A stretch of 64,000 nucleotides of DNA, taken from assembly GCA_030745755.1 (NCBI GenBank), contig JASLOA010000004.1:1-64000 (forward strand), given 5' to 3'. The stretch comes from Kiritimatiellia bacterium. GTDB lineage: Bacteria; Verrucomicrobiota; Kiritimatiellia; UBA8416; JABMPJ01. The notes beneath the pieces were generated by a model. The model saw only the letters and a list, made by a program, of their open reading frames with translations, was not told where the DNA came from and did no database searches. A program made the translations under genes and the position numbers. Positions 62,246-64,000 of this stretch are shown piece by piece. Each line of letters begins with the position of its first letter. Position 1 is the first letter of the stretch.

Positions 62246-63265
62246 ATGGAAACATCAGAAAGCACTAACCCCGAAGCCGTCAATCAAACCGAAGCCATCG
62301 CCGCGCTGGCGCGGGCAGGGGAAGCGATCAAGGCCGAAGTGGCAAAGATCATTGTGGGCCAGGTGGACGTGATTAACGAGGTGCTTACGGCTTTCTTTGC
62401 CAGGGGCCATTGCGTTATCGAGGGTGTGCCGGGCCTGGCCAAGACCTTGATGATCAGCAGCCTCTCAGAGACCATGTCGCTGGACTTCACACGTGTGCAG
62501 TTCACGCCTGACCTGATGCCAACGGACATAACCGGGACCACGCTGTTGAACGAGGATGAACACGGCAAGCGGCACTTCACGTTCTCCCGGGGGCCGGTCT
62601 TCACCAACATCCTGTTGGCGGATGAAATTAACCGTACCCCGCCGAAGACACAGGCTGCGCTGCTCGAATCGATGCAGGAGCGCAATGTGAGTGTCGGCGG
62701 CGAGAGCTATAAACTCCCCGAGCCGTTCCTCGTGTTGGCCACGCAGAACCCCATCGAGCAGGAAGGGACCTATGCCCTGCCGGAAGCGCAATTGGATCGC
62801 TTCCTGTTCCTGGTGAAGATCGATTATCCGTCGCTTAGCGAAGAAGAACGGATCCTGTTGTCGACCACGCTGGAGTCGCTGCCGAAGCTTTTGAGCATCA
62901 TTGACGGTCCCACCATCATCCAGATGCAGAAAGCAGTGCGCGGCATTGCGGTGAGTCGCGAGGTGGCCAACTACGCGGCCCGCCTGGCCCGCGCCACCCG
63001 TCCCGGTACTCCTGACGCGCCCGACTTCGTGAATCAGTGGGTGCGCTGGGGATGTGGTCCGCGAGCTGGACAGGCGCTCCTGCTGGCAGGCAAGTCAAAC
63101 GCGGGGCTTAGCGGCCGGAATGAAGTCACGGCCGAAGATGTGAAGAAATTCGTCCACCCGGTGATGCGGCATCGCATGGGGCTGAACTTCGCCGCCGTCA
63201 GCGAAGGCCAGAACACAGACGATATCGTCGACAAGCTTCTGGAACATGTGCCCGAGACGGTGTAG
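62246..63265 (+). CDS. MoxR-family AAA+ ATPase, second copy
   Basis: This 339-residue protein is a close relative of the ATPase at 50435 but without its long N-terminal extension. Walker A is GVPGLAKT (60-67), [13 protein letters not shown] is conserved, Walker B is [20 protein letters not shown], and the sensor is [20 protein letters not shown] with DRF. The C-terminal lid ends RHRMGLNFAAVSEGQ, as in the first copy. A GAGAGAGGTAAG ribosome site precedes the ATG. Two MoxR genes in one operon suggest either two client sets or a hetero-hexamer. A half repeat of the palindromic family follows the stop. Confidence 0.93.
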   Translation: METSESTNPEAVNQTEAIAALARAGEAIKAEVAKIIVGQVDVINEVLTAFFARGHCVIEGVPGLAKTLMISSLSETMSLDFTRVQFTPDLMPTDITGTTLLNEDEHGKRHFTFSRGPVFTNILLADEINRTPPKTQAALLESMQERNVSVGGESYKLPEPFLVLATQNPIEQEGTYALPEAQLDRFLFLVKIDYPSLSEEERILLSTTLESLPKLLSIIDGPTIIQMQKAVRGIAVSREVANYAARLARATRPGTPDAPDFVNQWVRWGCGPRAGQALLLAGKSNAGLSGRNEVTAEDVKKFVHPVMRHRMGLNFAAVSEGQNTDDIVDKLLEHVPETV

Positions 63266-63269
63266 GCAG

Positions 63270-63333
63270 AGAACGGATAACGATGGGGAATCTCCGAATC
63301 GTCAACCGTTCGCGTCGCCGCTATCGTCAACCG
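63270..63333. repeat. Palindromic intergenic repeat, copy 5 (partial)
   Basis: GAGAACGGATAACGATGGGG and AATCGTCAACCGTTCGCGTC then GCCGCTATCGTCAACC match the right half of the family best; the left arm is shortened. It lies between the second MoxR gene and the last gene. Confidence 0.6.
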
Positions 63334-63376
63334 GAGTGGCAATAGTAAGGAAGCTGGAAATGCAAGAGGCCGAAAA

Positions 63377-64000
63377 ATGAATAAACACTCGACACTATGC
63401 TTCTTCACAGCAGCGGCCCTCTGCCTCTCATTGCGCGCTCCCACGAAAGCTGGGGTTATCGGGCAGGTAAAGAATGTGGTGCCTTCGACAATCCGGGTCA
63501 GCCCCGATGGGGAGCATGTTCTCTCGGTAACGGTTGACGCACGGACACAACAGCGACGTGTCAATCTCGATGGCAAACTGCTGCCCGGCTCATATGATGC
63601 CATCGCCAAGGGCACCCCTTTCTTCAGTGAGGATGGTAGGCACCATGCGTTTGTCGGCACGCGCGGCACGAATTGCATGGCGGTGGTGGACGGGGTGGAA
63701 GGGCCCTCCTATGCCATTACAACCAATCGGTGGCCCATTACCGGGGTGATGTTTGGTTCAGATGGTGAGAAGACTCATGTGGCCTATCAGGCAACTGAGA
63801 AGGGCAAGCACTACGTGGTCGTGAATGGCCAGAAGCGGGGTGGTTACGACAGTATCGCAGGTGGAGTGCTGCCCGGGATCTGGGATTTCTATTTTCAGGG
63901 AAGCTATTTCGCCTATCGGGCCAAAGTCGGCGACAAGATGGTGGCGTGCCGCGGGCAGGTCGACCGTGACCGTGTCCATCTGGTCCAGAGCCGGCCCTAT
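63377..64000 (+). CDS. Exported beta-propeller-like protein, cut by the window end
   Basis: The frame is open from the ATG at 63377 to the last base (208 codons, no stop). A signal peptide (LCFFTAAALCLSLRAPTKA) is followed by repeats of the style NVVPSTIRVSPDGEHVLSVT, PFFSEDGRHHAFVGTRG, VMFGSDGEKTHVAYQA and GIWDFYFQGSYFAYRA. These resemble the 'FSPDGxxxAF' strands of WD40/TolB-type propellers. It is probably the next member of the operon or the start of the following one. The C-terminal part is not visible. Confidence 0.6.
   Translation, partial: MNKHSTLCFFTAAALCLSLRAPTKAGVIGQVKNVVPSTIRVSPDGEHVLSVTVDARTQQRRVNLDGKLLPGSYDAIAKGTPFFSEDGRHHAFVGTRGTNCMAVVDGVEGPSYAITTNRWPITGVMFGSDGEKTHVAYQATEKGKHYVVVNGQKRGGYDSIAGGVLPGIWDFYFQGSYFAYRAKVGDKMVACRGQVDRDRVHLVQSRPY

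Overview
The window reads as chromosomal DNA from a bacterium of the Planctomycetes-Verrucomicrobia-Lentisphaerae group (Lentisphaeria- or Kiritimatiellae-like is my best guess; no marker gene settles it). The grounds are an operon of MoxR ATPases, DUF58, BatA/von Willebrand factor A, DUF4159 and DUF4175-like genes, very large secreted LamG proteins, secreted SUMF1-type proteins without sulfatases, a PQQ-propeller protein of planctomycete type, and a three-gene ABC cluster headed by a secreted Cys-x-x-Pro-Val-Phe protein.

Layout. 1-4.7 kb: a complete tRNA-Val(CAC) followed by about 3.9 kb of accessory, mostly decaying DNA (RAYT transposase with terminal inverted repeats, brnT killed by a stop codon next to an intact brnA, a phospholipase D pseudogene split by a nucleotidyltransferase cassette). 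This closes with a 50-bp copy of the tRNA 3' half, a terminator, and a GIY-YIG nuclease gene bracketed by a further copy of the tRNA 3' end. 4.7-6.4 kb: a two-gene nucleotidyltransferase/winged-helix unit with a palindromic operator. 6.6-25 kb (locus 1): PQQ-propeller protein, SGNH esterase, giant metalloprotease A, SUMF1 protein, AAA_14 ATPase, then broken copies of the esterase, A and propeller genes, and the giant metalloprotease B. 25.7-28.7 kb: secreted anchor protein, FtsX permease and ATPase. 28.7-30.2 kb: a second RAYT element. 30.2-48 kb (locus 2): sialate O-acetylesterase fused to SUMF1, metalloprotease A', a GH106-like glycosidase, a GH29 fucosidase and metalloprotease B'. 48.2-64 kb: a uroporphyrinogen-decarboxylase-like remnant and the MoxR/vWA operon, running off the window.

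How it works together. Loci 1 and 2 look like two versions of one module: an esterase, a SUMF1 domain, an A-type protease (HEWGH plus left-handed beta-helix plus LamG plus coiled coil) and a B-type protease (HEMGH with several LamG domains). Locus 2 adds glycosidases. I infer degradation of a complex glycoprotein or mucin-like substrate.

The strongest new observation is a shared promoter architecture. The 10-mer GTCGGAAATG is followed by exactly 26 nt, then TTGnnn, then 17-18 nt, then a -10 box. I find it eight times (seven with exactly 26 nt, one with 27), in front of the propeller, SGNH, B and SASA-SUMF1 genes, the MoxR/vWA operon and three decayed genes. This suggests one regulon joining the secreted degradation modules to the MoxR/vWA operon.

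All calls are from reading the sequence; no database or structure search was run.
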